The notes: generated by a model from the letters alone, not told the origin. A DNA stretch of 64,000 bases from Eutreptiella sp. 'Long Island Sound 2002' (GCA_964036045.1 OZ038399.1:21287670-21351669); one strand, 5' to 3'; shown: positions 32,901 through 40,246, counted from the first letter of the stretch. Translations and numbers: made by a program.

Positions 32901-34222
32901 CCGTAAAGGAACAACAACCCGACGGAATGTCACACGGGGGGGGTTCAAAATTAATGTTGATTTTAGTCTTTCGTGGTTGACTTCTTCATTAAATTCTGAT
33001 CACATCTGTACTGTGGGGCCTGGCCGAACAGGGTCCCCTGGACGCTTCTGGCCATTTACGGTCCCTCGGACAAGGGACGGAGGGTTACTTCTCTGGAGAG
33101 GGCTCGCCGATGGGACTTAAAGTAATGGTGGCTGGGCACCGCGGTCCGTGGGCCGTGCTGTTTGCGTGTCAGTGGCGCCCAGTAGTTGGCCCCCGCCCAC
33201 TTTGGGGACCCCTAGAACGCAGGGGATATTGAGCCACTGTGATTCCTCCCCTCTGGGGGCCCGAGAAGGCAGGGGGTATGTAGCACTAAACCTTACCTTC
33301 AGGAATTTTCCTCTCGACACCCTGAAACGAATCAGCAGGACCCTGTTGTTTGCAACGACCCAAACCAACACCTGGAAATCAATTCCAGGTAATCACTGGT
33401 TATGTCACCCCCTAAACTTATTTGGGTAAGGACTCTTCTGGCATTAAAGAGGCCAGGTTGGGGCGCATGCCGCTCGTTCATAGTGCTATGCCCGGAATGG
33501 ACCAGGGGGCCCTCAACAAAAATACCCGCACCCCTCCCCCCCTTGTCGACCTCAGGAGCCCCAACCCCAGCCCGCCCCGCAACCCTTGGGCCCCAAGAGC
33601 CGTGCCTCAGCCCCCCAGGAGCCTGCCCCCGCAAGACCACCAACGTTTTGGGGTTTCGTCCCAAAGCCCCCCTATACCACACATGACGTAGCTTAAAGGG
33701 GGCGGGGGCGGGGGCGGGGGCGGGGGGGGGACGCCGCTTCAAGCGCATGCCTGTCTCACAGCCCATGCCGCCCCACCATGTTCATTTCCCGTGTACCGCG
33801 TAGTGCAGTGAGTCGGTGGGGTGCTCTGCACTGCTGGTCCCGGGACGGTCCTGGCAGTATCATGCACGGCCTCACTGCCCGTTGCAACGGCCCCAAGAAC
33901 CTCGAAGGTCTCCTGCGTCGGGTACCCCGGCGACCCGGAAACGATCTGGAGGGTCGTTCATGCCCGCCTCCGTGAAAGGAACAAGACAGCAGACCTCCAC
34001 ACTCTGGAACACACTGGACGCGGCACCGACCGGCGCTCACTCCGCAGTCAGCGGATCGCACGCTTCCCTGCCCTGGTTTCGTGTCGGATGGGTCGTTGCG
34101 GACCGGATACAAGAAGAAGATGGGCAAATGCGTCGGCGTAAAAGAGGAGGGACACACTCGCATTGAACGATTCAAAGCCGCAGATCAGCACAATCCGAGC
34201 CTTGGCAGCAGCAAAGGCGTCC
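4423..34222 (-). CDS. CHLH: Magnesium chelatase subunit H (19 exons seen; both ends incomplete)
   Basis: This is the large, porphyrin-binding subunit of plastid Mg-chelatase, which with ChlI and ChlD inserts Mg2+ into protoporphyrin IX using ATP, the first committed step of chlorophyll synthesis. Nineteen minus-strand exons (C1-C19, listed separately) total about 2.53 kb, or 840 codons, of a family usually 1200-1400 residues long. Motifs in order: [162 protein letters not shown]. All borders are GT-AG and every junction but C6-C7 keeps phase. The EWLPGSPLG form recalls the BchH/ChlH2-like type rather than the land-plant form with FMPGKQVG. The C-terminal third is missing and should lie left of the window. 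Introns of 0.3-4.2 kb are packed with repeats. Confidence 0.92.
5670..5803 (-). CDS. CHLH: CHLH exon C18
   Basis: 134 nt reading [20 protein letters not shown], then [20 protein letters not shown], matching the 'IESRLLPCGLHVIGEPP' block of plant CHLH. The acceptor is TGGACTGCAG, the only one giving the right phase; the donor is GTGTGC. Confidence 0.93.
6681..6785 (+). repeat. Dispersed repeat with GGGTCTGGGACCCAAAA, copy 1
   Basis: Pairs with 17769-17875. It is followed at 6793-6842 by another dispersed block (TTGTTTGCCTTTGGCGGCGC) that recurs at 36365-36426 and, more diverged, at 17480-17550. Confidence 0.65.
7203..7384 (+). repeat. Dispersed ~180-bp repeat, copy 1
   Basis: Begins TGACAGTCCGCC after a C run and carries GGGGCCCTGGACAGTCACCC, GGCCGCTGCGGCCGGTGCTC and TTTCCGCGTTCGCGGAG. 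The same order is found at 16799-16980 (plus) and, inverted, at 23997-24150 and 32752-32932, with a partial copy at 32184-32280. Copies are roughly 85-90% alike by eye. Each has a G/C run directly outside its TGACA end. Confidence 0.85.
7473..7654 (-). CDS. CHLH: CHLH exon C17
   Basis: 182 nt completing Gly and reading [20 protein letters not shown], then [20 protein letters not shown], ending EKDLPF with one base. The acceptor is GGCCTCAG and the donor GTCCTG. Confidence 0.95.
8434..8505. repeat. (CA)n microsatellite
   Basis: About 36 uninterrupted CA units inside the intron between CHLH exons C16 and C17. The long frames reading Thr-His or Cys-Val here are artefacts. Confidence 0.98.
8827..8908. 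repeat. (CA)n microsatellite abutting a splice site
   Basis: (CA)6, one A, then about 34 CA units ending at 8908. The next base, 8909, is the last base of CHLH exon C16, so in the transcript the donor GT is the first unit of a (GU)n tract. Confidence 0.97.
8909..9047 (-). CDS. CHLH: CHLH exon C16
   Basis: 139 nt reading [20 protein letters not shown], then [20 protein letters not shown]. The donor GT is the first dinucleotide of a (GT)n tract some 35 units long (CA on the plus strand, ending at 8908). The acceptor is GTGCGCAG. Confidence 0.96.
10010..10198. repeat. 21-bp tandem repeat
   Basis: Nine nearly perfect copies of GTAACCGACGGTGGTTGGAGG. The unit matches a short palindromic motif scattered elsewhere (for example 13815-13865, 14600-14645, 25050-25115, 28600-28680, 31255-31365). 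Translations as NRRWLEG or QPPSVTL repeats are incidental. Confidence 0.95.
10497..10643 (-). CDS. CHLH: CHLH exon C15
   Basis: 147 nt reading [20 protein letters not shown], then [10 protein letters not shown], with G left over. This is the start of the most conserved CobN/Mg-chelatase core (plant [17 protein letters not shown]...AVLHFGTHG). Confidence 0.96.
11295..11332. repeat. Degenerate TTAGGG telomere-like tract
   Basis: GGGTTAGGGTTAAGGTCAGGGTTAGGGTTAGGG-type sequence interrupted by variants, preceded by G-rich GGGGGTC repeats at 11180-11290. It lies in the intron between CHLH exons C14 and C15, so it is interstitial. Confidence 0.8.
11402..11458. repeat. CAG/CAAG-rich tract
   Basis: Imperfect AGCAGC and AAGCAGC units, with no coding support. 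Confidence 0.8.
12495..12535. repeat. Second TTAGGG/CTAGGG telomere-like tract
   Basis: Six or seven degenerate units alternating TTAGGG and CTAGGG, in the same intron as the tract at 11295. Confidence 0.75.
13314..13484 (-). mobile_element. tRNA-related SINE-like repeat, copy 1
   Basis: 171 bp, about 93% identical to 19261-19431. On the minus strand it contains GGTCGAGAGGGTGCAG followed by GGTTCGAACCCC, which resemble pol III A- and B-boxes, and a 6-bp GTGCAG/CTGCAC stem where an anticodon arm would be. No target duplication was identified. Confidence 0.65.
13953..14142 (-). CDS. CHLH: CHLH exon C14
   Basis: 190 nt reading [20 protein letters not shown] and ending QLGNVWIG with one G left over. 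The acceptor is CATGTCAG and the donor GTATGA. It leads into the GVQP motif of C15 across a 3.3-kb intron. Confidence 0.95.
14716..14839 (-). CDS. CHLH: CHLH exon C13
   Basis: 124 nt, one base plus 41 codons, starting [20 protein letters not shown] and ending EPHELR. It is weakly conserved, as expected for this linker, but both junctions keep phase. The acceptor is TTGCTGCAG and the donor GTAGTG. Confidence 0.8.
15169..15341 (-). CDS. CHLH: CHLH exon C12
   Basis: 173 nt reading [20 protein letters not shown], then [20 protein letters not shown], ending in phase 2 at donor GTATGA. It is the 'FSFPPDKGNVGTAAYLN' block of the family. Confidence 0.95.
16799..16980 (+). repeat. Dispersed ~180-bp repeat, copy 2
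   Basis: Same order of blocks as 7203-7384. It is followed by a partial internal duplication (GCGCCCAATAGTTGGCGTAT) that also appears alone at 33150-33190. Confidence 0.85.
17134..17301 (-). CDS. CHLH: CHLH exon C11
   Basis: 168 nt, phase 0 to 0, starting [20 protein letters not shown] and ending [10 protein letters not shown]. It is equivalent to the plant '[16 protein letters not shown]...ELKRKTKAEKKL' block. Confidence 0.95.
17769..17875 (+). repeat. Dispersed repeat with GGGTCTGGGACCCAAAA, copy 2
   Basis: Shares GGTCTGGGACCCAAAA, TTGTG, ATGGCC and CAGATTTTCCC in the same order with 6681-6785. Both copies follow G runs. Function unknown. Confidence 0.65.
18860..19023 (-). CDS. CHLH: CHLH exon C10
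   Basis: 164 nt reading [20 protein letters not shown], then [15 protein letters not shown], ending NGMQGLQ in phase 0. The acceptor is CCCTCAG and the donor GTGCTG. This is one of the best conserved parts of the family. Confidence 0.95.
19261..19431 (-). mobile_element. tRNA-related SINE-like repeat, copy 2
   Basis: Second copy of the 13314-13484 element in the same orientation, in the CHLH intron between C9 and C10, directly before the 12-bp minisatellite. A shorter relative (GGCTTCGAGCC with a GGTCGAG box) lies at about 16175-16270. Confidence 0.65.
19565..20247. repeat. 12-bp minisatellite, first block
   Basis: Tandem CCCCTGCCTGTG with CCCCTGCCCATG and CCCCTGCCCGTG variants. Because 12 is a multiple of 3 and the unit lacks stops, every forward and reverse frame stays open. 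It lies in the 4.2-kb CHLH intron between C9 and C10. Confidence 0.98.
20245..20454. repeat. 42-bp tandem repeat, five copies
   Basis: Units start at 20245, 20287, 20329, 20371 and 20413 and contain AGAGCGCACAGGAGAAGGGA; the fourth and fifth copies are diverged. It separates the two 12-bp blocks. Confidence 0.95.
20711..20740. repeat. (AAATC)6
   Basis: Six perfect AAATC units immediately before the second 12-bp block. Confidence 0.98.
20741..23226. repeat. 12-bp minisatellite, second block with 588-bp higher-order period
   Basis: About 207 units of the 12-bp repeat. The rare variant CCCCTACC recurs at 21243, 21831 and 22419, 588 bp (49 units) apart, and again at 22659 after 240 bp, with the same neighbouring variants each time. 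The block ends 17 bp from the donor of CHLH exon C9. Confidence 0.97.
23243..23324 (-). CDS. CHLH: CHLH exon C9
   Basis: 82 nt encoding the stretch around [20 protein letters not shown]. Its donor (ATCG|GTCTGA) lies only 17 bp from the large 12-bp minisatellite. It leaves one G, completed by C10 to give [11 protein letters not shown], an exact family motif across a 4.2-kb intron. Confidence 0.92.
23676..23758 (-). CDS. CHLH: CHLH exon C8
   Basis: 83 nt completing a Gly codon and reading [20 protein letters not shown], ending TTEHEQ in phase 0. The acceptor is GTCCTCAG and the donor GTGCGC. Confidence 0.92.
23997..24150 (-). repeat. Dispersed ~180-bp repeat, copy 3
   Basis: Inverted copy of 7203-7384: contains AACGCGGAAACGGCG, GGCCGCAGCGGCC and GGGTGACTGTCCAG and ends TGTCACACAGGG. 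Confidence 0.8.
24480..25010 (-). pseudogene. Coding-like remnant in CHLH intron C7-C8, unidentified
   Basis: On the minus strand two overlapping frames read protein-like sequence, including [20 protein letters not shown] and [18 protein letters not shown]. They are in different frames and not joined by clear splice sites, which suggests a decayed insertion. I do not recognise a family. Confidence 0.25.
25352..25463 (-). CDS. CHLH: CHLH exon C7
   Basis: It reads [20 protein letters not shown] and ends KEFEEQ plus one base, donor GTACTA. It is equivalent to the 'VVGLVLQRSHIVTGDD...ELEARG' segment. The 5' border is uncertain: acceptors at 25463, 25467 or further upstream are possible. Confidence 0.82.
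26666..26776 (-). CDS. CHLH: CHLH exon C6
   Basis: About 111 nt. It reads [20 protein letters not shown], the conserved 'HP..DYF...EYL.WY' block. The acceptor TTTCCTTCCTCAAAG is good. The donor chosen (GTGAGA at 26665) leaves phase 1, which does not fit C7, so the 3' border may be wrong or a small exon is missing. Confidence 0.75.
28220..28409 (-). CDS. CHLH: CHLH exon C5
   Basis: 190 nt starting in phase 0 with [20 protein letters not shown], then [11 protein letters not shown]. It matches the 'KVLKYLP...FWLGG' block of ChlH. It leaves one G, which C6 completes as Gly (PPL-G-LVHP). Confidence 0.92.
28855..28945 (-). other. tRNA-like sequence (pseudo-tRNA or SINE head)
   Basis: The minus strand shows GGCGCAGCTGTCATAGCAC, resembling an A-box, then GAGTTCGAGTCCTAG, a good B-box. 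The T-stem has a mismatch and the acceptor stem does not pair well, so a functional tRNA is unlikely. It lies in the CHLH intron between C4 and C5. Confidence 0.4.
29347..29471 (-). CDS. CHLH: CHLH exon C4
   Basis: 125 nt. It reads [20 protein letters not shown] and ends VGYLSFLK in phase 0. The acceptor is CGCTCTCAG and the donor GTCTGG. It corresponds to the linker before the 'KLLKFIPG' segment. Confidence 0.88.
30037..30169 (-). CDS. CHLH: CHLH exon C3
   Basis: 133 nt in phase 0, out in phase 1. It encodes [18 protein letters not shown] followed by [16 protein letters not shown], the conserved counterpart of the 'ANIFIGSLIF...VFPSMPEVM' region of plant CHLH. The acceptor is GCTGCTGCAG and the donor GTATGC. 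Confidence 0.92.
31458..31573 (-). CDS. CHLH: CHLH exon C2
   Basis: 116 nt. Joined to C1 it completes a Lys codon and reads [20 protein letters not shown], then [18 protein letters not shown]. The acceptor is GCCTGCGCAG; the donor GTGCGT leaves phase 0. Confidence 0.88.
31806..31920 (+). repeat. Dispersed ~115-bp repeat, copy 1
   Basis: Shares CACCCGCTTTCCTTTTGGAC, CTCCCAATCCGTTCCCC and GGGTCGTTGGAG with 34291-34414, ending in a C run in both. It lies in the CHLH intron between C1 and C2. Confidence 0.85.
32752..32932 (-). repeat. Dispersed ~180-bp repeat, copy 4
   Basis: Inverted full-length copy ending GGAATGTCACACGGGGGG. A partial plus-strand copy (GGGGCCCTGGACAGTCACCC) sits nearby at 32184-32280. 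Confidence 0.85.
34158..34222 (-). CDS. CHLH: CHLH exon C1
   Basis: 65 nt, entered with one base and left with one. It encodes [20 protein letters not shown], the N-terminal beta-strand region of ChlH. The acceptor is TGCTCTTGCAG and the donor GTGTGTC. It starts mid-codon, so at least one coding exon lies upstream. Confidence 0.85.
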
Positions 34223-34290
34223 CTGCAAGAGCACAGAAATGTGGGGAAGAAGGTCTCCAGCCCTGACTCGTGAACCCGACTCCGGGACGT

Positions 34291-34414
34291 CACCCGCTTT
34301 CCTTTTGGACGCTCCCAATCCGTTCCCCTCGTATGGTCTGCGGTCCTGGGGAAGGAAAAAGGTTTGCGCTCGGTAGGGGGTCGTTGGAGACACTTTACCA
34401 GACCCCCCCCCCCC
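34291..34414 (+). repeat. Dispersed ~115-bp repeat, copy 2
   Basis: Second copy of 31806-31920, same orientation, with a short internal insertion (GAAGGAAAAAGG). It lies just upstream of CHLH exon C1. Confidence 0.85.
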
Positions 34415-34657
34415 TTTTGCCACAGGAATGGTATGCAAAGGTGGCCGTGCAGCTGGAACGGCAGCCAAACTTCTCTCACTTTTGCAAGCAAAGAAGCCCA
34501 GCAAAGCGGCGCCGACGAATACCCTGCTGTGTGTCCGAAAAATCAGTACCGTGTTCACCCTCCGCCGGCATTGCTCACCGCACTCACCCCCTACACGCAC
34601 AAGGCACGTAACCCGCCCCCCCCATTTTACACCCCTTGTTCCCCCCCCCCCACACAC

Positions 34658-34781
34658 TTGAGAGCATTCCACGGTACCAATACCAGTCGCTCGCGGAGAC
34701 CATTGATCTGGTCGCAGAAAATGTCGAAGTGCTCATAAAAATACAGAGATGTCCGCAACAGTGCGCATTGATGTTGCCACC
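34658..34781 (-). CDS. Coding-like exon P6 upstream of CHLH C1
   Basis: Reads WWQHQCALLRTSLYFYEHFD, then INGLRERLVLVPWNALK, leaving two bases that C1 completes as Lys. The acceptor is AACCCACAG and the donor GTGTGTGG. I do not recognise the sequence; it is clearly protein-like. It may be the N-terminal extension of CHLH or the end of another gene. Confidence 0.55.
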
Positions 34782-35426
34782 CTGTGGGTTGTGCAGCGGA
34801 AGGGCCGCAAGCCTGCCCGAAGACTCAGTTCATTCCCACGCATATGGCACGTTGCAGCCTGAGCCACCTGACACTCTCCTGGTTGCATTGGGGATGCAAT
34901 GAGAACGAAGTGAATGTACGCATACAGGAGGAGGAGGAGGAGGCTCGGTGACTTAGGATTGCCTGTTCACCCAGCCCAACAGGGTCACGGGACGCTGTGG
35001 TAAATTTCGCGTTCAATTTGAAAGACGAAATTTCCCACGCGGAACAAACCCCCCACGAAAATCCCCCCCCCCTGTATACACAAAATGAGGGTTTCTTGAG
35101 TGGCCACACAAAGGAATTAACATCCCCCAGATTCAAAAACAGCCATGGGGAGCTGGTGCAGGAAAGGGTAGCCATAATGCCCAAACTTCCCCCAAATCAA
35201 GCTGTGTAGGCTCAGATTGGCAACCACTGACATGTGGCTGCACTGCATTTGGTACCAAGCTAAATTACGTCCCAAATCAATACGGTCCCCACGCCGGCTG
35301 TAGCTTGGACAAGACCGTATCTTAGACAAATTCAGGGGGGGGATAGGTCTGGTGTGTCCTACACCTCGAGGGGTTCCGCAAGCTCCTGCCCTACCCCACC
35401 CACGTACCCCCTCCCCCCCTCTGCAC

Positions 35427-35632
35427 AGTACTTGCTGGTTTGATCCAAGGCGGGGGTCGATTTCCACGCAGGGGCGGTGGGCTGCAGCTGCTTCATGACC
35501 CTTCCCCGCTGCAGCGTCAGCATTTGACTGCGGGTCTGGAAAGAGGTCCAGACGCCCTTGTCCTGTAGCTTGGCAATGAGGGCTGCCACGATGTCTGCGT
35601 CTGTGCGGCCCAGAGCGGAGAACTTGGCCTCC
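35427..35632 (-). CDS. Coding-like exon P5
   Basis: Reads EAKFSALGRTDADIVAALIA, then KLQDKGVWTSFQTRSQMLTL and a Lys/Gln-rich end. The acceptor CCTCTTTCACAG is strong. Two donors are possible: GTACTG at 35431, or GTGCAG at 35426, which fits P6. Family unknown. An 18-bp CTG/CAG hairpin stands about 60 bp upstream of its acceptor. Confidence 0.6.
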
Positions 35633-35690
35633 CTGTGAAAGAGGAGGGGCAGCAGAAGGATGCGGCTGGATTCGCAGCACCAGAAAGATT

Positions 35691-35738
35691 TGTGCTGCTG
35701 CTGCTGCACGAGCAGATTTGTGCAGCAGCAGCAGCACA
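35691..35738. repeat. Perfect 18-bp inverted repeat of CTG/CAG units
   Basis: TGTGCTGCTGCTGCTGCA at 35691-35708 and its exact reverse complement at 35721-35738, with a 12-nt loop. It could form a strong hairpin in DNA or RNA. It lies in the intron just upstream of exon P5. Confidence 0.95.
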
Positions 35739-37029
35739 GCCAAGGCATCCGCCCCCCGATCTTACGCCGCGGGCTGGCAATCCCCCCGTTGCGCCAGTGT
35801 AGTCCCTTGAGGCCCTGCTAAAAACGAAGTCAGGCGGCTCAGCAAACGACGCCAAACGACCCGGGTCTGAGCCCCAGGTGGAGCCTGAGCAGGAACGCTC
35901 TGTCCTCGGCTTTGGTGTGTCCGTGAACCCGCAAGCGACTGGTTTCTGCGAGGGATACAAGGTGAGGTTACGCTGGAGCCCGGAGACCGCCCGGACAATC
36001 TCACCGCACCCCACCTCACCTCACCTCCAGCCTGCGCTGTGGAGTCGAAAGGGCGAAATGACCAGCCCGAATACTGGCATTGAAGGTGGAAACGCTGGCC
36101 ACAACGTACGGCCAACCGATTTCGCTGATCCCAAGCACTGGTCAATTGAGGGCCTAGGTAGGCGGTGTGGGGCGTGGGGGAGGGGGGGGGGGGGGGTACT
36201 GGAGGGTCCCTCCAGCCCCATTACCCCATTTCACAACAGTGACGGTCCGATTTCTGTCAGGTAGCGCGTGTCCAGCATTTTGCTCACGATGCCACAGGTT
36301 TTGTTAGAGTTACGAGGTCGTATCTGGGAGAGTCCGCGAGTGAGAGAGAGGGGGGGGGGGGGGGTTGGCACGAGGCCATGGATTTGGTTTGTTTGTCTTT
36401 GGCGGCGCCGATTGGCCTCTCGCCACAGAGAGAGGGGGGGGGGGGAGGAAGAGAGGGAGTGAGAGGGAGAGAGAAGAAGGGAGGTAGACTGGCTGGAAGG
36501 GAAGGAAAAAGGACGCGGGGCTGCTGCAAGTAACTGCGGTTGGCCGGTGCGGGGGCGGTGTCGAGAGCCAGAAATGGGGAACCCTTCTCCTTTGACCCTT
36601 GGGCTTTCCCCCTGGCACGAGAGCGACCTGGCCCTTCATGGGCTCATTGCCCTCATTGCAAGCGCCAACCGCCGGCAGGTGGCTGACAGCGGCCGGGATC
36701 CGCTCGCTGCCGACAGTCACCCACTAGTTCTCTTTTGTTGAGGGTGCCCCGCGACAGAGGGACTCAATGGAATGAGGGGGTTCTGAGTGACCTCGAAAAA
36801 GGCCACTGCCCATCATCCCTGTTTCATAGGCTCAGAAGCTCCAAGGGCCCTCGGGGGGCGTCTGGGCCCGGTGCGTGCACCCACCCACCCACCCACCCAC
36901 CCCCCCCGGGTTTAGTGTGTGCGTTGCAGTGCATGAGGTCAGGATCATGCTGAGTGACACGCGGAGGAGGTCCTGAGGTGGGGCGCGTCCAAAATCCGGA
37001 GGGGCCGCCCAGACCCCACCATTGAGTCC

Positions 37030-37110
37030 GTAGTGCACAGCCGGTAGCTCCGTGGTCAATGCCCCCAGACACCAGGCGCCAATTCCTGGGTTCACCATCG
37101 AGACTGTGTC
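37030..37110 (+). other. tRNA-like sequence
   Basis: TAGCTCCGTGGTCAATGC followed by CCTGGGTTCACCATC resembles A- and B-boxes of a pol III promoter. It is probably the head of another SINE-type repeat. Confidence 0.3.
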
Positions 37111-37249
37111 TCTGGAAACGGATAGTCTTCTTGAAACCTGACGTCGTGGCTTGGGTTTGATGGACCCCCCCCCCGCCTTTATCTCGACGTCCTGCCGCGC
37201 CGGCAGGGCCTGCCCATCCCACGGCCCATGTCTCAATGACCCGGCACAC

Positions 37250-37356
37250 CTCATGTCCTCACAATCATACGTCACCTCCACCCCATCCCGCTCCACGGTC
37301 ACGCTCACGCCCTTGAACGTTTCCACGTACAGCTCGTCAAGTTCCGCCTGCATCCG
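37250..37356 (-). CDS. Coding-like exon P4
   Basis: Reads RMQAELDELYVETFKGVSVT, then VERDGVEVTYDCEDM, leaving two bases completed by P5 as Arg. The acceptor is TTTACAG (a second AG lies 10 bp upstream) and the donor GTGTGC. The heptad-like helix followed by a beta hairpin faintly recalls YbaB/EbfC-type proteins; this is not a firm assignment. Confidence 0.5.
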
Positions 37357-37652
37357 CTGTAAATCCCTGAGCGCATTGCAGGCGGAGACAGCCGATGCTG
37401 CCAGCAGCGCAGCGGGGGTGGGGGTCGGGGGGCGCCGGGTTGCATTGGCCGCTGACGGGCCCCTCTGCACGGAGCTCAGGGCCATGGGGTTGGGGCGGAG
37501 TGGGCGTGGGCAGGTTGGGCTGGAGGGTGAGGTTGGATGCGGTCTGCAATGGCGTGCTGCGCGTCCCAATGGCGTGAAAAACCGAGCCAGCGCTAGGTCT
37601 TTAGTAGAACACCACGCCACAGGAGCATCATTTACCACGGTGCTGTCCACCT

Positions 37653-38405
37653 TCAGAGTACTTGATAGTGCTTTCCAAGTTGCCTCCACACAATCCCATC
37701 GAACATCTCTGTCAATATTGTCTCCAAGTCCTTTGTTACATCATTGTACGACTGTTGCCAAGCCGTCAAAATTCCAGTCTTGCTTCCAATGAATGGCAAA
37801 ATGACATGAACCCGGCCTTTGTAAGCGCCATCATGGCCCCCAACCTCAAAATCAAAGAAATCACCGCGGGTACGAGACGGTCCATACCCATCCCAAATCA
37901 AAACATCCGCGTTTGACACTTTCATAGTAGCACGCATTCGGCACAGGTTGAGGCATTCTGCGGTCACTGATTTGGAACCACCTGCACGGGGCTTTACTCC
38001 TGCACAGACGCACCCAGTCACGTTTGACGTGCGTGGCGGCCTGATGAGGTCTGCACACTCACTGAGCACGTTGGGCAGTGTGTGGTTGGTCTCGCGCTGA
38101 TTCTCCCCCGCTGCTCCCAGTATCGTTGGCTGGACCCCCAACTCCAAACCCCTGCTCCAGGCAAAAAAAATGCCTGGACATGCTGCCCACCACCGATGGG
38201 TAACACTTGGCAATCCGGAAGTCCCTGGCCCTTTCTTACATGTCCCACATCGGTGGTGTTGAGCACCCTCCAAGACTTCACTGCATTGGAAAAGACTTTG
38301 TGTGAGGCATCGCCGGCGCCGGCATGAGCGGGAGGCCAAGGGGCAGAAGCAGCACCTGTGAGTAGAGGGACAGCTGGGACAGCCTCCACTCTCACTCAGT
38401 GGCAA
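37653..38405 (-). pseudogene. Unidentified 250-codon open frame
   Basis: Open from a TTG at 38405 to a stop at 37653. The last 100 codons look genuinely protein-like (DVLIWDGYGPSRTRGDFFDF, then GRVHVILPFIGSKTGILTAW). No family is recognised and no intron borders are obvious; it may be a transposon remnant within the intron between P3 and P4. Confidence 0.3.
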
Positions 38406-39338
38406 TACTGTATCCCGCTTGCTTGGGACAAGGACCGTACAGAATTTATTTCTAAAACCTCAAACCAGTGCATACACACGAAAATACCAACCGGCACACT
38501 CACTCAGCATTTATGGCACCCCCCCCCCGTTTGCCACAGACCCACCACGGAGGACCGTCCGTTTCATGGGAGAGGAAAATCAAGAGGCTTTCGTAGAGCC
38601 TTGTGTAGGAAAAGTGGTCTGACGGGGGACAAGGGTGGGTGAGGCAAGTGAGATTGGATTTCGACCCCTCCCCCGATTATCCGGTTGTCATGGGAACAGG
38701 GGGTTTCGGCCGTTTACGATTGCAGAGTGCGGGGGAGGCCCACACTCCGCTGCCGTGAAATTGCTCTTTGCTTTGAGTGGGGTGATTCTACGGTGTCCCT
38801 GCACCCACTGTCCCCAACTGCATAGCACACCTGCTCAGCTCCGCTTGCACCGATGCTTCATCTTCTGCAAACCGAATGCAGCAAAGCGAATCCATGCACG
38901 ACCACGCGCGTGCGTCATCGTGGGGTGGGGTGGGGGGGGTCATGACACCCTCCATGCATCCAGGAGTCAGGAGGTGGTGGAACATCAAAACACAAACGTT
39001 TCTCATGCCCCTCCAACACCTTCAGACGCATCTTCTGGTCAATCTCAGGGCATTTGCCATGGCCATGGGAATGAACCTGACGACTTCAAGTTTCACCCCG
39101 AATCTGCACGACGTTACATTAGGCGACCCATTGGGACTCCCGGTTCATACGAAGAGGTGCACTCTCAGCCAACCAAACACCCATGAAGCCCAAGACCGAG
39201 CCACCCGGCAAACCCTCCTCTGCGAAAGAGGTCTGGCATGCGGCCAAGGGGCGATACGCAAGCGCCAGCCCAACAAAGGTCGGGGCCACTCGCCGTGCAA
39301 TCCAGCCCGCCCTCATGCACAACATTCCCCCCACGCAC

Positions 39339-39433
39339 CGAGTTCTCCTCCCCGTTTTCTTTTGGACGGCCCCCGCTTGCCTGTCGTTTCCGTGCTCGTT
39401 CTTCGGCTTGTTCATTAACAGCGCCCAGAAAGT
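39339..39433 (-). CDS. Coding-like exon P3
   Basis: Reads DFLGAVNEQAEERARKRQAS and a hydrophilic Gly/Lys/Glu tail ending ENS in phase 0 at donor GTGCGT. The acceptor (GCGGGAG) has a poor pyrimidine tract, so this is the weakest exon of the series. Confidence 0.35.
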
Positions 39434-39483
39434 CTCCCGCGGCGCGCTCCAATCCTCCCCCCTGCCGCGCGCCGGATGGGTGT

Positions 39484-39612
39484 ATAGGGCTTATGACCGG
39501 TTTGTAATGGGTTTACGAGGCTTGTAACGGGTTCGTAACGGATTTATGGGGCTGGTAACGGGTTTGTAACGGGTTCATGGGGCTTGTAACGGGTTTGTAT
39601 CGGGTTTATAGT
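39484..39612. repeat. GTAACGGGTT-type tandem repeat
   Basis: Irregular repeats of CTTGTAACGGGTTTGTAACG and TTATGGGGC, in the intron between P2 and P3. Confidence 0.8.
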
Positions 39613-40097
39613 CTACATCCTCCCGCTGGTGCACTACACTCGGGATACGGGGGGTCATACTGAGCAGCACATGGCACAGGGCCGGCTCTTAACGAGACAC
39701 CACATCCCTGGCGGACGTTCACTCCCGGGTGCCCTTGGTGGTGTCCGTGCGTTTGCAGTGGTTGCTCCGTCTGGTCCGCCACCTCCAGAGGGACAGCTTC
39801 CCAGGAAAGGTCTGGGGGAAGCGACTAAAGCGGGCACTTCGGGGGGGGTGCACTCGCGAGGAATGGCTTGGGGCCTGTTGACGGCATCGGTTGTTGCTCT
39901 GCGAGCGCCCTCGGTGTGCAGGCACTGTTCTTGCTTCTCGGGCTGGTTAAAGGAGGGCCGTGCAAGCCCAAGAGAGAGAGCCTTTGGGGGCCGCCAAAAA
40001 GCGGTTTGTCGTCCTCCTGGGGAGGCTGGACCCAGCGAGGTGCTGGCGCGGTGCTGTTGCGCTTTGTACCCATGTACGACCTGTGCCCCAGGCATAC

Positions 40098-40176
40098 CCT
40101 CTTCGGATTCAGCAATTGCCTCCTCCTCCAGCATTTTGATGAAATCTTCGGCGTTAGAGGCTGTGCCGGAATCATC
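40098..40176 (-). CDS. Coding-like exon P2
   Basis: Starts in phase 0 after CTTTTCAG with DDSGTASNAEDFIKMLEEEA and ends in phase 1 at donor GTATGC; an alternative donor at 40080 gives phase 0. Acidic and helical. Phase fits P1 upstream and P3 downstream. Confidence 0.5.
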
Positions 40177-40206
40177 CTGAAAAGCATGGGTAGGCGGTTC
40201 TCCCTA

Positions 40207-40215
40207 CTTTGTCTC

Positions 40216-40246
<31 letters not shown>

